The notes under the pieces: generated by a model
Databases searched by the model: none
Told to the model about the DNA's origin: nothing
Seen by the model: only the letters and a program-made list of their open reading frames with translations
Translations under genes and position numbers: made by a program
Shown here: in pieces, positions 40,701-50,100 of the stretch
Layout of the letters: each line of letters begins with the position of its first letter
Numbering within the stretch: the first letter of the stretch is position 1
Source: Muribaculaceae bacterium Isolate-037 (Harlan)
GTDB taxonomy: Bacteria > Bacteroidota > Bacteroidia > Bacteroidales > Muribaculaceae
Reading direction: 5' to 3'
Length of the DNA: 64,000 nucleotides
Assembly: GCA_003762615.1 (NCBI GenBank)
Contig: RIAZ01000006.1
Span: forward strand, 1 to 64,000

Positions 40701-42244
40701 TGGATGAGGTGATTGCGCGTGCGCGTCATTCCGCACCGGGCATAACGCTCATCTCGCCCCCGCCTCACCACGACATATATTCTATCGAGGATCTTGCGCA
40801 GCTTATCTTTGACCTGAAGAACCTGAACCCGACGGCGGCTATAAGCGTGAAACTCGTGGCTGAGAGCGGCGTGGGCACCATCGCAGCCGGAGTGGCGAAA
40901 GCGAAGGCGGACAAGATACTGATAAGCGGCTGCGACGGTGGCACCGGTGCGAGTCCGGCAAGTTCGATGAAGCATGCCGGAGTGCCGGCGGAGATCGGAT
41001 TGGCGGAGATTCAGCAGACTCTCGTGATGAATAATCTGAGAGGGAAGGTGAAGCTTCAGGTGGATGGTCAGATGAAGAGCCCGCACGACGTGATAGTCAC
41101 CGCACTGCTCGGTGCGGAGGAGTATGGCTTCGGCACCGCCGCACTCGTGGTGCTCGGATGCTGCATGATCCGCAAATGCCACACCAACACTTGCCCGAAG
41201 GGTGTAGCCACCCAGAATCCGGAGCTGCGCAAGAAGTTTGTGGGTCGCTACGAATATCTCATCAATTATTTCCGGTTTATGGCGCAGGAGATACGCCGCC
41301 GTCTCGCCGATATGGGCTACCGCCGTCTTGACGATATCGTGGGGCGTGCCGACCTTCTCCGCAAGCGTGAGCAGCCTGTCGGCTCGAAGGCTGACAAGAT
41401 TGATTTCTCGCGTCTTTTCTATATGCCTGTGGATGCCGCCGAAGCCACTCTTCATCATGATTCCGAACAGGATCATAAGCTGAAGGGGGTGAAGGATGAG
41501 GCGTTGCTCCAGCTGATAAGCACGGCGATAGATTCGCGTCAGCCGATAGCGTTGGGTATGCCGATCGTCAATACCGACCGTTCGGTGGGCGCGATGCTGA
41601 GCGGCTATATCACGAAGCATTATGCCGGGGAGGGTCTGCCCGACGACAGTGTGCGCCTGACGTTCTACGGCTCGGCGGGACAGAGTTTCGGTGCGTTCCT
41701 CTGCAAGGGCGTTACGCTGCGTCTGGAGGGTGATGCCAACGATTATCTCGGCAAGGGTCTGTCGGGCGGACGCATCGTGGTGGTGCCACCGCGTGACTGC
41801 ACTTTCGAGGCTGAGAACAACACTATTGCCGGAAACACGCTTCTCTATGGCGCGACGGCGGGTGAGCTATACGTCAACGGACGTGTGGGCGAACGCTTCG
41901 CGGTGCGCAACAGTGGGGCGGACACTGTGGTTGAGGGCGTGGGCGACCATGCCTGTGAGTATATGACCGGCGGCAGGGTAGTGGTGCTCGGAAAGATCGG
42001 ACGTAACTTCGCTGCCGGCATGAGCGGCGGCGTGGCGTATATCTGGAACCGCACGGGTAATGTGGATTATTATGTCAATATGGATATGGTGGAACTGACG
42101 CTCCTCCATGATGAGGAGGAGGCGTCAGAGCTGAAGGGGCTTATAGAGGAGCATTATCGCCGTACTAAGAGTAAGCTTGCGAAGCGTATGCTCGACGATT
42201 GGGGGAGCTACGTGCCGCAGTTCCTGAAAGTCACTCCGGTGTGA
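37745..42244 (+). CDS. gltB: Glutamate synthase large subunit
   Basis: A 1499-residue protein that forms glutamate from glutamine and 2-oxoglutarate. Domains in order: a class-II glutamine amidotransferase whose nucleophile Cys40 (YEHDGCGVGLVVK) is exposed by removing a short propeptide; a central domain; an FMN synthase domain (about 830-1200: GGMSNTGEGGEDPAR, ISVKLVAESGVGTIAAGVAKA, SGCDGGTGASPASS) with the 3Fe-4S cysteines in CCMIRKCHTNTCPKGVA; and the C-terminal beta-helix domain (GGRIVVVPP, NTLLYGATAGELYVNG, GVAYIWNR). Its small-subunit partner gltD is not next to it: the following gene is on the other strand. Two ATGs (37745, 37751) lie close together at the start. Confidence 0.96.
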   Translation: MIMVNKGQMPDSASRFPDGRDFYPADSNGLYSPSYEHDGCGVGLVVKIDGSKHHSIVDQGLKVLEHMAHRGAEGADNKTGDGAGIMVQIPHEYILLNGIPVPEKGRYGVGMVFLPKNDADRERFEAIIDREIKAQGLFLMHTRDVPVDSSVLGHDALMTEPIIRQLFIVGCDNRERLEGVLYVIRKRIEQAVLESDEIVDKDSCYIVSLSTRTLIYKGMLSSLQLRTYFKDLQSPYFTSAIALVHSRFSTNTFPTWRLAQPFRMIGHNGEINTIRGNRFWMSTREAVIESESLGEMGRIGNVIQPGMSDSASFDNALEFFVRAGMSLPHALAMLVPESCNEQNPLSRKLLAFYEYHSIFMAPWDGPAAIIFSDGRYAGGMLDRNGLRPARVLITKSGEMIIASETGVLDVPAEDVEHKARLKPGKILMVDTEEGRILVDRDIKRQLASEHPYSEWIEQNRIVLSNLRSGRKVTHEVADRERLMTAFGYNKEDIERIIKPMASASQEPLASMGNDAPPAVLSKMPQRFFNYFRQQFAQVTNPPIDPIREELVMSLTSYVGAVRKNILHPSPELCNVVMMPSPIVSDSELDILRHLQYKGFNTITVPMLFDAAGGVKAMEEAIDRLCAEAEAAVDKGYNYMVLSDRNVNAKHAPIPSLLALSAVHHHLVSRRKRSQIAIIVESGEICEVMHVALLMGYGASAVNPYMAFAILKNLVDNKELQLDYEVAEKHYIKAVNKGIMKIMSKMGISTIRSYRGCALFEALGVSSRLLSRYMGGGASPLEGIGIEEVTDDVLRNHVRAFAEDRVDDVPEDFGNYNFRKNGELHAWNPPVVKALQLATWHNDHDEFMNYVRLVEEKDTPIFLRDLMTVESDRKPIPIEEVESEEELMHRFCTEAMSFGAISIEAHEALAIAMNKIGGMSNTGEGGEDPARNKVREDGTWARSSVKQVASGRFGVDAEYLVNADEIQIKVAQGAKPGEGGQLPGFKVDEVIARARHSAPGITLISPPPHHDIYSIEDLAQLIFDLKNLNPTAAISVKLVAESGVGTIAAGVAKAKADKILISGCDGGTGASPASSMKHAGVPAEIGLAEIQQTLVMNNLRGKVKLQVDGQMKSPHDVIVTALLGAEEYGFGTAALVVLGCCMIRKCHTNTCPKGVATQNPELRKKFVGRYEYLINYFRFMAQEIRRRLADMGYRRLDDIVGRADLLRKREQPVGSKADKIDFSRLFYMPVDAAEATLHHDSEQDHKLKGVKDEALLQLISTAIDSRQPIALGMPIVNTDRSVGAMLSGYITKHYAGEGLPDDSVRLTFYGSAGQSFGAFLCKGVTLRLEGDANDYLGKGLSGGRIVVVPPRDCTFEAENNTIAGNTLLYGATAGELYVNGRVGERFAVRNSGADTVVEGVGDHACEYMTGGRVVVLGKIGRNFAAGMSGGVAYIWNRTGNVDYYVNMDMVELTLLHDEEEASELKGLIEEHYRRTKSKLAKRMLDDWGSYVPQFLKVTPV

Positions 42245-42263
42245 TTTGATTCTCGCGGTTAAC

Positions 42264-42295
42264 TCTCGCCCATGGGCTCGAGCACGGAACTCCAG
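42264..42295. repeat. CCCATGGG palindromic repeat, copy D
   Basis: CTCGCCCATGGGCTCGAGCA then CGGAACTCCAG, one base different from the 59-bp repeat core. It lies 20 bp after the gltB stop, between converging genes. Confidence 0.7.
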
Positions 42296-42312
42296 TCTTT
42301 TGTTTAACTTTC

Positions 42313-43629
42313 TTATTTTGCGCGAAGCTCGCGGATTGTGAGTCCGGTGACGTTCTCGGTGAAGATGGGGGTGACGCCCGCCTTGATGAAGCCTTCGCCG
42401 AGGCAGGGGCGACGGTCGAGTATGCCGGCGGGATAGTCGGTGATCTTTTTCAGGTGAAGGTCGATGTTGTCGAGGGTGATGGCATCGACCTTTCCCGGCT
42501 CGTCACATCCGATGAATATGCCGTTCTCAGATACTGCCCGGATGTTGATGAAGCGAATGTCGGTCACTTTACCGCATTTCCCCTCTGTCGCACCTTTAGG
42601 GAAACGCCAGCCTGCATCCTTGTGGTTGCCGCGTGCGCGGGGGTAGGAGGTGACGTAGATCGGCTCAGCCTTACCCCACCAAACGTCGGAGAAGAGATGG
42701 CAGTCAAGGGTGATGTTGGAGAAGGTCACGTCTGATACGGTCCCTTCGTCGCGGTTCTGTATGCCGATGCCACGGTTTGACTTGGTGATGATGCAGTTGT
42801 TGAAGAGCACGCGTGAGATGCTGTCCATGTTTTCCGAACCGATTTTGACGGCGCACGAACGTGACGTCATCACGCAATTGTCTACGACGATATCCTCGCA
42901 TGGTCCGAACTCCTCAAATTCCCGACGGTTTTTGAGGCAGATGCAGTCGTCGCCACTCTCGATGTAGCAGTTGGTGATGCGCACTTTCCTTGAATGGTCG
43001 ATGTCGATTCCGTCGCCGTTGCGCACTTTCAGATTGTTGAGCAGCGAGATTCCGGAGATTGCCACGTCGGTGCATCCGACGAGATGAACCGTCCAGTATG
43101 CGCTGTTGGAGATTGTGACGTCGGTGATATTGATTTTCTCACCGCCGATTATCGTCAGCACGTGGGGGCGTGGGTCAAAGTCGGTGACGGGTTTCAGCTT
43201 GAAGGAGTCATCCAGCTCTTTCCCCATGAACGCCACGGCATTTCCGTCGATTCTTCCGGTGCCGCTGATGGAGAAGTTGCTGATATTCTCGCCGTAAAGC
43301 CACATCATTCCCTCGCCACGGTTCTCACGGAATGCGCTCAGCGTGTAGATGCTTTCGTCGGGGTTTGCTAATAGGGTGGAGTTTGGCTCAAGATGCAGGT
43401 CGATGAATGACGCCATGCGGAGCGGTCCGCTCATGAAGGTCTTTCCGGATGGGAACACTACCGAGCCACCACCGGCAGCGGAGCATCTGTCGATCGCTTT
43501 CTGTATTGCGGCGGCATCATCGGTCTTTCCATCACCCTTTGCACCGAAATCGGTCACTATATATTCTTTGGCACTGCCGCACAGTGCAGCAGCTATCAGT
43601 AGGGAGATGCTTAGGAATTTACGGAGCAT
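42313..43629 (-). CDS. Glycoside hydrolase family 28 (polygalacturonase-like)
   Basis: An exported right-handed beta-helix enzyme of 438 residues: signal peptide MLRKFLSISLLIAAALCGSA, YIVTDFGAKGDGKTDDAAAIQKAID at the start of the helix, then the GH28 acidic centre NGDGIDIDHSRKVRITNCYIESGDDCICLK. The usual G-H-G motif is represented by SCAVKIGSE, as in many Bacteroidales members. GH28 enzymes cleave galacturonic acid linkages in pectin. It follows the susCD operon on the same strand, behind a terminator-like hairpin, so pectic or related plant-wall sugars are a reasonable substrate guess. Confidence 0.88.
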   Translation of the reverse strand: MLRKFLSISLLIAAALCGSAKEYIVTDFGAKGDGKTDDAAAIQKAIDRCSAAGGGSVVFPSGKTFMSGPLRMASFIDLHLEPNSTLLANPDESIYTLSAFRENRGEGMMWLYGENISNFSISGTGRIDGNAVAFMGKELDDSFKLKPVTDFDPRPHVLTIIGGEKINITDVTISNSAYWTVHLVGCTDVAISGISLLNNLKVRNGDGIDIDHSRKVRITNCYIESGDDCICLKNRREFEEFGPCEDIVVDNCVMTSRSCAVKIGSENMDSISRVLFNNCIITKSNRGIGIQNRDEGTVSDVTFSNITLDCHLFSDVWWGKAEPIYVTSYPRARGNHKDAGWRFPKGATEGKCGKVTDIRFINIRAVSENGIFIGCDEPGKVDAITLDNIDLHLKKITDYPAGILDRRPCLGEGFIKAGVTPIFTENVTGLTIRELRAK

Positions 43630-43680
43630 GGTTTTGGGGTTTATGGTTTGGATTAAGTGGAGGTTATTGATTTATTATTA

Positions 43681-43717
43681 TTAAAAAGACGCAGCCGCAC
43701 TTTTGCGCGGCTGCGTC
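43681..43717 (-). terminator. Intrinsic terminator or attenuator downstream of the susCD operon
   Basis: A perfect 11-bp stem (GACGCAGCCGC at 43688-43698, GCGGCTGCGTC at 43707-43717) is followed on the minus strand by TTTTT. It lies between the 43737 gene and the GH28 gene and would lower or stop expression of GH28 from the susC promoter. Confidence 0.8.
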
Positions 43718-43736
43718 GGCTTGTTTGGTTGAAATA

Positions 43737-45227
43737 TTAGCGGATTGCAGTTTTGCTTACTTTCTTGCCCTGCTTCTTGATGAAGATGCCGTTTTCGGGG
43801 TTAGCCACGCGGATGCCCTGGAGGTTGTAGTATTCTACGGGAGCATTCTCGTCGTCAGCCTCGATGCCGTCAACGCCGGAGTCACCTTTCTCTACTTTCT
43901 CGAGTTTGATGTCAGCGTATGCGTGCCAGTAGCCGTCGCCGGAGTTGGCATCTTTGCCAAGACCTACCCATACTTTAGCAGGCTCGGTAAGAGTGAACTC
44001 TACGCCCTGACGCCATTTCTCACCTTCGTTTGCAAAAGCAGCTGCAGCTTCTCTCTCACTTCCGGAGTCGTTTCCGCGAGTACATTTGTTTTTTGTATCG
44101 TAAGGGATATAGTCAACAACTCCATCTACCATAGTGGCGTAGGGATTATTGTTAGGCATGATGGAAAGGTCGCCTTCGCAAATTTCCCAGCAGTCTTTCA
44201 CGCGTGTGCGAACGTCAATATCATCGGTGAGATCGCCCTCATAGTCACCGTTTGCCCATGTGAGGAAACGAGGTTTCTCTTCATTCTTAGACATGTAGAT
44301 ATAAGCATGAGCATACTCATCTCCGATTTCATCATAGTCGTTTGCTTCATACCAATCTTTTGGCGTACGATTCATCTTGCCGTAAGGTTCTGAAATATTC
44401 ATAGGCCATTTGTGATTGTAGTAGTTGCCATCCGGGTCTACAGTTGAGCCATAGCGGTGGAAGCAAAGCATGGAGAAGCGGTATGTACCTGCGGGCAGTT
44501 CAATCTGCTGACCGGTATTGTAGGGGGAACCACCGCACTTGCGATAGTCTCCACCACCACTGCCATCTTTCTGGATATCGGGGGTCTTCTCTTTATTTTC
44601 ACTATTATGGTTGTCCCATGCTCTTTTTGAGTCGAGTCCTTCAGCGAAATCACCGTTGACAATCTTGTCTGCAACCACTTCGCCATCGCGAGTGAGCACG
44701 AAGTTGTCGAAGCAGCACCATTCGTCGGCGTAGCAGCCGGTGTTTGCGATACCGATGATTAGTTCACCACCTTCATGATTGTATTCCACTTCATTGAGGT
44801 ATTCTCCGGCTGCGAAAGCCTCATTTGCTTCAGTCATTGAATTTGGGGCTGTATCTTTACCGTCAAACAATGCTTTGACAGGAGTCTTTGCATCGTTGAT
44901 GAAGATGTAGGCGGTATTGAGATCCGCATTTCCTGCCTGATGCTCTTTTGCATAGTTATTGTCGCCGCAACGATAGAAAGCATTTGCTTTCAATACATAT
45001 TTTCCGGCAGGCATCTCTCCGAGATTCTGATATGTCTTGAATGCACCGTTCCAGACCTCGCCAACTCCTTCGGCAGCATTACCGATAACTCCTTGCCAGC
45101 CCGGCACGAATGTGGGGTCCTTGATGTATTGTGATGTGATGTCGACGTAGGTGTCGGCGAATGCTGATGCAGAGAGTGCTGCAACTCCGAGAAGCATCAA
45201 GCTACGTTTTATGTAGTTTTTTTGCAT
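43737..45227 (-). CDS. Exported PUL-associated surface protein of unknown function
   Basis: A 496-residue protein with a signal peptide (MQKNYIKRSLMLLGVAALSASAFA). It contains at least two beta-sandwich-like stretches that resemble each other (MPAGKYVLKANAFYRCGDNNY near residue 70 and LPAGTYRFSMLCFHRYGSTVD near 250), suggesting carbohydrate-binding modules. The C terminus VEYYNLQGIRVANPENGIFIKKQGKKV is a tail seen on many exported Bacteroidales proteins. It comes right after susD, the usual place for SusE/F-like surface glycan-binding proteins, and I infer that role. No catalytic motif recognised. Confidence 0.72.
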   Translation of the reverse strand: MQKNYIKRSLMLLGVAALSASAFADTYVDITSQYIKDPTFVPGWQGVIGNAAEGVGEVWNGAFKTYQNLGEMPAGKYVLKANAFYRCGDNNYAKEHQAGNADLNTAYIFINDAKTPVKALFDGKDTAPNSMTEANEAFAAGEYLNEVEYNHEGGELIIGIANTGCYADEWCCFDNFVLTRDGEVVADKIVNGDFAEGLDSKRAWDNHNSENKEKTPDIQKDGSGGGDYRKCGGSPYNTGQQIELPAGTYRFSMLCFHRYGSTVDPDGNYYNHKWPMNISEPYGKMNRTPKDWYEANDYDEIGDEYAHAYIYMSKNEEKPRFLTWANGDYEGDLTDDIDVRTRVKDCWEICEGDLSIMPNNNPYATMVDGVVDYIPYDTKNKCTRGNDSGSEREAAAAFANEGEKWRQGVEFTLTEPAKVWVGLGKDANSGDGYWHAYADIKLEKVEKGDSGVDGIEADDENAPVEYYNLQGIRVANPENGIFIKKQGKKVSKTAIR

Positions 45228-45334
45228 GCTGTTGTTGTTTAAGGTTAATAAATATGTTTATTGAAAAATTTTAGCGAGATTTTTATTCCCACGGGAGATT
45301 GCGTTCATCCGTAATCTCCCGTAGAGATGTTTGT

Positions 45335-47083
45335 TCAGACGCCGGCGTATCCGGGGTTCTGCTGCCAGTTGGTGTTGGTGTTGAGGAGATCGCGGTGTAT
45401 CGGCATGAGACGACGGTTGGGGTCTTTCACACCTTCACGTTCCACCCAGATAAATTCTGTGTGGTCGTCGTTGGTCCATTTCTTATAGCGGTTCTTGAAG
45501 CCCCAGTCGTCCTCGAAACGTCCGAAACGGATGAGGTCGTTGCGACGCCACGGTTCGAGGATGAACTCGCGGGAACGTTCGTCGAGGAGTTCCTGCTCGG
45601 TCGGGTCGGCACCAAGCTCCGGAGCACCGGAACAACGGCGTATCACGTTGAACAGGTCTTTCGGTGTCTGACCGAGAGTAGCGGTTGCGCCGCGCATTAT
45701 GCATTCCGCTTTCATGAGAAGAATGTCGGCGAAACGGAAGATGGGGGCATCGTTTGCCTGCTGGCGATTCCAGAGAGTGTAATCCTGTTCGCGTGCCGGA
45801 TATTTGAAGAGACGTGCGCCTTTCTGAATATTTTTCAGGGCAGTGCCGTTCTTCACATTTGCCGGAGTGAGAGCGGGAGTTGCCTCGTCGCCGAGAGAGT
45901 AGATGCTTCCGTCGTCAAAGTCGAAATTGGCATCATAGTTGAGCTGTATGTGACTTTTGCTCGGATTGTCTACGTCGCGGTAGATGATGACAGGTTCGTC
46001 GGTCTTGTTGTAGTTGGCGTCAAACGCTGTCTGTGGACCCTGAAGGATCATGATGTTGCGCTCGTCGCCCGGAAGATTGAAGCGAGCCACAGCCTCGGCA
46101 GTTAGCACGGTCTGTCCTGCAACAGACTTGTCATAGTTGACGCTGAACGGATAGGGGCGGCACATGCTCTCTTTCTTGAAACCGAACCAACGGTGCCATG
46201 TGGTAGTACCATCCCCCTTTGTCGCGGGATCTACATCAAGCGCGTAGATGAAGTCCTTGATGTGGACTCCATTGTCGGGATAGAACTTCTGACGATAGCC
46301 TACGCCCACTTCAAAGAGTCCGCTCTCAATAATTTTGTCACACCAGTAGACGCAATCGTTCAGTTTTGGATTGGGGGTGCTGTTGTTGACAGTTGTAATG
46401 TCGTTGGTGTAGACTCCCCAGTTGAGGTATAACTTTGCGAGTAGTGCGGCAGCCATCCAATAGTTGGGTTTGCCGTAGGTCGACATATCGTTTGCCTTGC
46501 TGAGTCCCTCCTCCTGATCGAGGATTTCAAGCAGCTCCTTCTCGATAAATTCCGCCACTTTTGCGCGTGGCTGACGGTCGATCGGCTCATTTTCAGACGT
46601 CACCCTGTCGAGGATAGGCACATCGCCGTAAAGCTCCATCATCCAGAAATGGTAGTATGCGCGTATTGCGCGGAGTGGAGCCACTATCGGGTCAAGCTCT
46701 TCGGGATATCCCGGACCGCCATAGAGCTGTATTCGCTTGTTGGTATAGGTGATACCGTTTAGGGAAGCTTCCATACAAGCCTTTGTGCGCCAGTTGTCAA
46801 GATGGAGCGAATGGATGGAGGCATGCAGGTAGCGTCCGTCGTCGAAATAGTTGCCGGCTCCGAAGCAGCAACCCATCACCTCGTCGCCCTGATATACGAC
46901 ACCCTCGGCGAAGTCGCGACCGAACCAACCGTGAAGAAAACGGTAGCAACCGTTGAACTCACCCTCAACCGCGATAGGGTTGTCGGGCAATTTTGTATAT
47001 TGGTTTAGATCCGTGTTGAGGTCCGTGCATGATGCGAAGGCAAGCAGACCGGAGAGTAACAGACCCTTTGTATATAGTTTCAT
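45335..47083 (-). CDS. susD: SusD/RagB-family surface glycan-binding lipoprotein
   Basis: A 582-residue SusD-like protein: lipoprotein signal MKLYTKGLLLSGLLAFASCTDLNTDLN (lipobox Cys19), TPR-like helical scaffold with AIRAYYHFWMMELYGDVPI, ALLAKLYLNW and the C-terminal RSREFILEPWRRNDLIRFGRF typical of the family. SusD proteins sit on the cell surface as a lid on the SusC porin and bind oligosaccharide. It is 46 bp downstream of susC. The symbol is used in the generic family sense. Confidence 0.95.
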   Translation of the reverse strand: MKLYTKGLLLSGLLAFASCTDLNTDLNQYTKLPDNPIAVEGEFNGCYRFLHGWFGRDFAEGVVYQGDEVMGCCFGAGNYFDDGRYLHASIHSLHLDNWRTKACMEASLNGITYTNKRIQLYGGPGYPEELDPIVAPLRAIRAYYHFWMMELYGDVPILDRVTSENEPIDRQPRAKVAEFIEKELLEILDQEEGLSKANDMSTYGKPNYWMAAALLAKLYLNWGVYTNDITTVNNSTPNPKLNDCVYWCDKIIESGLFEVGVGYRQKFYPDNGVHIKDFIYALDVDPATKGDGTTTWHRWFGFKKESMCRPYPFSVNYDKSVAGQTVLTAEAVARFNLPGDERNIMILQGPQTAFDANYNKTDEPVIIYRDVDNPSKSHIQLNYDANFDFDDGSIYSLGDEATPALTPANVKNGTALKNIQKGARLFKYPAREQDYTLWNRQQANDAPIFRFADILLMKAECIMRGATATLGQTPKDLFNVIRRCSGAPELGADPTEQELLDERSREFILEPWRRNDLIRFGRFEDDWGFKNRYKKWTNDDHTEFIWVEREGVKDPNRRLMPIHRDLLNTNTNWQQNPGYAGV

Positions 47084-47129
47084 AATATTAAATTCAAATT
47101 GTGCTGGTAAGATTTAAATTAGGAGAGAG

Positions 47130-50100
47130 TTAGAAATTGACGTTGAGACCCACGAGAATCTGGCGTGTGCGGGGGAAGTGGTCAGCGCGTGTGTCATGAC
47201 CCGGTTCGAGTCCGCCAAGATTAATTTCAGGATCGCGTCCTTTGTAGTTGGTTATCGTGAAGAGGTTGTTGCCGCTGACGTATAGTCTTACGTCGCCGAG
47301 CCATCCGTTGAAGCAATTGCGGAAGGTGTAGCCGATAGTGGCTGTGGCGAGCTTGAAGTATGAGCCGTTTTCAAGATAACGCTGCGAAGGATAATGTGCG
47401 AGGGCGTCTGTGGCAAGCTGATCCTCCATTACGGATGCCATCACGTTCTTGCCAGTGGAGATGGATGCCACGTAAGAGAAGTAGGCGTGGGGCTCGTTGA
47501 ATATTTTCTGACCGAATACTCCGGTGAAGAACACGTTGAGATCCCAGTTTTTCCATGTCACGTTGTTGTTCCATCCCATTGTCAGCTTAGGCTGTGCGTT
47601 CCCCATATAGATGCGGTCGTCCTGACCGGGTTCTGTAGTCACTTCCGGATTGCCGTTGGCGTCAAGTATGCGGTTCCCCTTGCCGTCATAGCGGTAGAAT
47701 GTGGAGATGCCGTCATCATTATATCCTGCCCATTCCCACAGATAGAATGAACCGATAGGCTTACCCTCAACGATTCTCTGGGTGCTGCATCCCTGGCTGA
47801 GACCCGGTAGATGTGGATCGTAGCGGTCAAGGACTCCGGCGTTGAACTCAGAGTTGGATACTGACACCACTTCATTGGTGTTGTGGGAGAAGTTGAGAGA
47901 GGTAGACCATTTCCAATCCTTGGTCATGATCGGCATTGCGTTGATGGTAAGCTCGAAGCCGGTGTTGCGCATCTTGCCAACGTTGGCGGTGAGAGTGGAT
48001 ACGGGGTAGAGGGCTGCTGAGACGGGATAATCCCAGATCATATCCTTGGTTGTCTTGTTATACCATTCGAAAGTACCGTTGATGCGTCCGTTGAGGAAAG
48101 CGAAGTCAAGACCGAGGTTGACCATTGTCGTTGTCTCCCATTTCAGATCGTCGTTGACGTTGCGTGCGGCTGTCAGACCCTTGTAGCTTGTGGTCTGTCC
48201 GGTGATGGGGTCAACGTAGTCGAAACGTGTGGTGCTCTTATAGTAGAAGCGAGATGTGTAGATGTCAAAACCGGCAGAATTACCGCTCTGTCCCCAACCT
48301 GCGCGGAGCTTGAGATCGTCAATCACTGTCTGGTCGCGGAGGAAGCTTTCGTCGGTGATACGCCATGCCACGGATGCCGATGGGAAAGTTGCCCATTTAT
48401 TGTTGGAGCCGAATGTCGAAGCACCGTCACGACGCACAGCTGCTTGGAAAATATAACGCGATGCGTATGAATAGTTGGCACGTCCGTAGAATGAGATCAT
48501 ACGTTTGGAACTCATCCCTCTGCCACCGTCTACACTTGCCCATACTGGATCTGCATCCCAGCTGTTTGCCATTCCGATATTGTCCCAGCCGAGTGAGTCA
48601 TCGTAGAAGTTATATCCTTTTGCTCCAAAGCCATCGCGGAGTTTCTCCTCCTCCCATGAGTAACCTGCCATGAGGGCTACCTTATGATCCTCCTTGAATG
48701 TCTTGTCCCAATTGCCGAAGATCTCCATCAGCTTGGAAATGTCGGTGAATGTCTCACGAGAGCTCTCACCATTGCGGTTATGCGTCTCTGACTTTTGGGA
48801 GAAGTAATCTCTGTAATCCTTGCTTCTGTTCTGATAAGAGAAGTTGGCGTTAAGGGTAAGCCCCTCGATGATCATCAATGAGGCCTTACCGGTGGTCTGG
48901 AACCGTTTGAATGTAGCCTTTGACCTATCCTCATATACCATTGTGAGCGGGTTGTAGTTCTGAGAGATAGACTTGTCGGAATACCATGAGCCATCCTCAT
49001 TGCGCACAGGCACGAGAGGGGAGTAATAGTACATCGCATTGTAAACCGACTCACCGTCGTTGCCACGCGGCACGCCCCATTCATTGCGGACATTGCCGTT
49101 GACACCCACGCCGATAGTGAGATGATCTTTCAGAGTCTTTGTCTCGATGTATGCGCGTGCGGTGAAGAGGTTGTTGCCGACGCCCTTGATAGCACCGTCG
49201 CGCTTGATATAGTTGACGGATGCGTTATAGTTGGTTGATTTGCCGCCGCCCGAGATTGAGAGGTTGTGGTTGGTGGCGAAGCCTGTGCGCTGGGTCTCGT
49301 CTGCCCAGTTGGTGTCATAGCCGAGGTCGTTCGGTATGGTGATGTTGTTTGCTTCAGCGTATGAGCGGAGTTGGCTTGCTGTCATCATCTTGTGGTCGTT
49401 TGCCACGCGCTCCCATGACACGTAGCCCTGATAGGTGACGTGAGCCGGACCGTCGGCGCCGCGTTTTGTGGTCACGATTATGACACCGTTGGCTGCTTTT
49501 GAGCCGTAGATAGCCGTGGCTGAGGCATCACGGAGCACGTCGATGCTCTCGATGTCGGAGGGCGGAATGAGGTTGAGATCCACTCCCGGAATACCGTCAA
49601 CCACGTAGAGGGGTTCGGTCGAGCCGTTGAGGGTAGATGCGCCTCGTAGGGTCATGGAGTTGACTCCGCCGTTAGGGTCGGAGTTCTGAACCACCACAAG
49701 ACCAGGCACTTTACCTTGGAGAAGCTGACCGGGATCGGTGTAGGCTCCTACGTTGAGGTCCTTGGAGTTGACCGTAGTGATGGAACCGGTGAGGTCTTTG
49801 CGTTTCATTGTGCCGTAGCCCACTACCACCACCTCTTCAAGGAGCTCGTTGTTCTCCTTTAGCACTATATGGAGTGGCTTGGAGTCGGTCACTTTCACGT
49901 CTTTCGTGAGATAGCCGACATAGGATACGCGTAGCGTCGCGCCTTTGTTTGCCTTGATTGAGAAATTGCCGTCGATATCGGTGGCTGTGCCGTTGGCTGT
50001 GCCCACGACGAGCACGCTTGCTCCGATAAGAGGCTCATCTTTTTCATCTACCACCGTGCCGGTGACGTTACCCTGCGCGCTTGCCTGCAACGAGGCTACA

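Noticed and set aside
39722-41620. 632-codon open frame antisense to gltB
   Set aside because: A shadow of the GC-rich gltB coding sequence; it is rich in His, Arg and Leu, shows no domain, and gltB has unmistakable motifs throughout.
45299-46105. 268-codon frame antisense to the first susD
   Set aside because: Mirror frame of a clear SusD gene with no recognisable domain.
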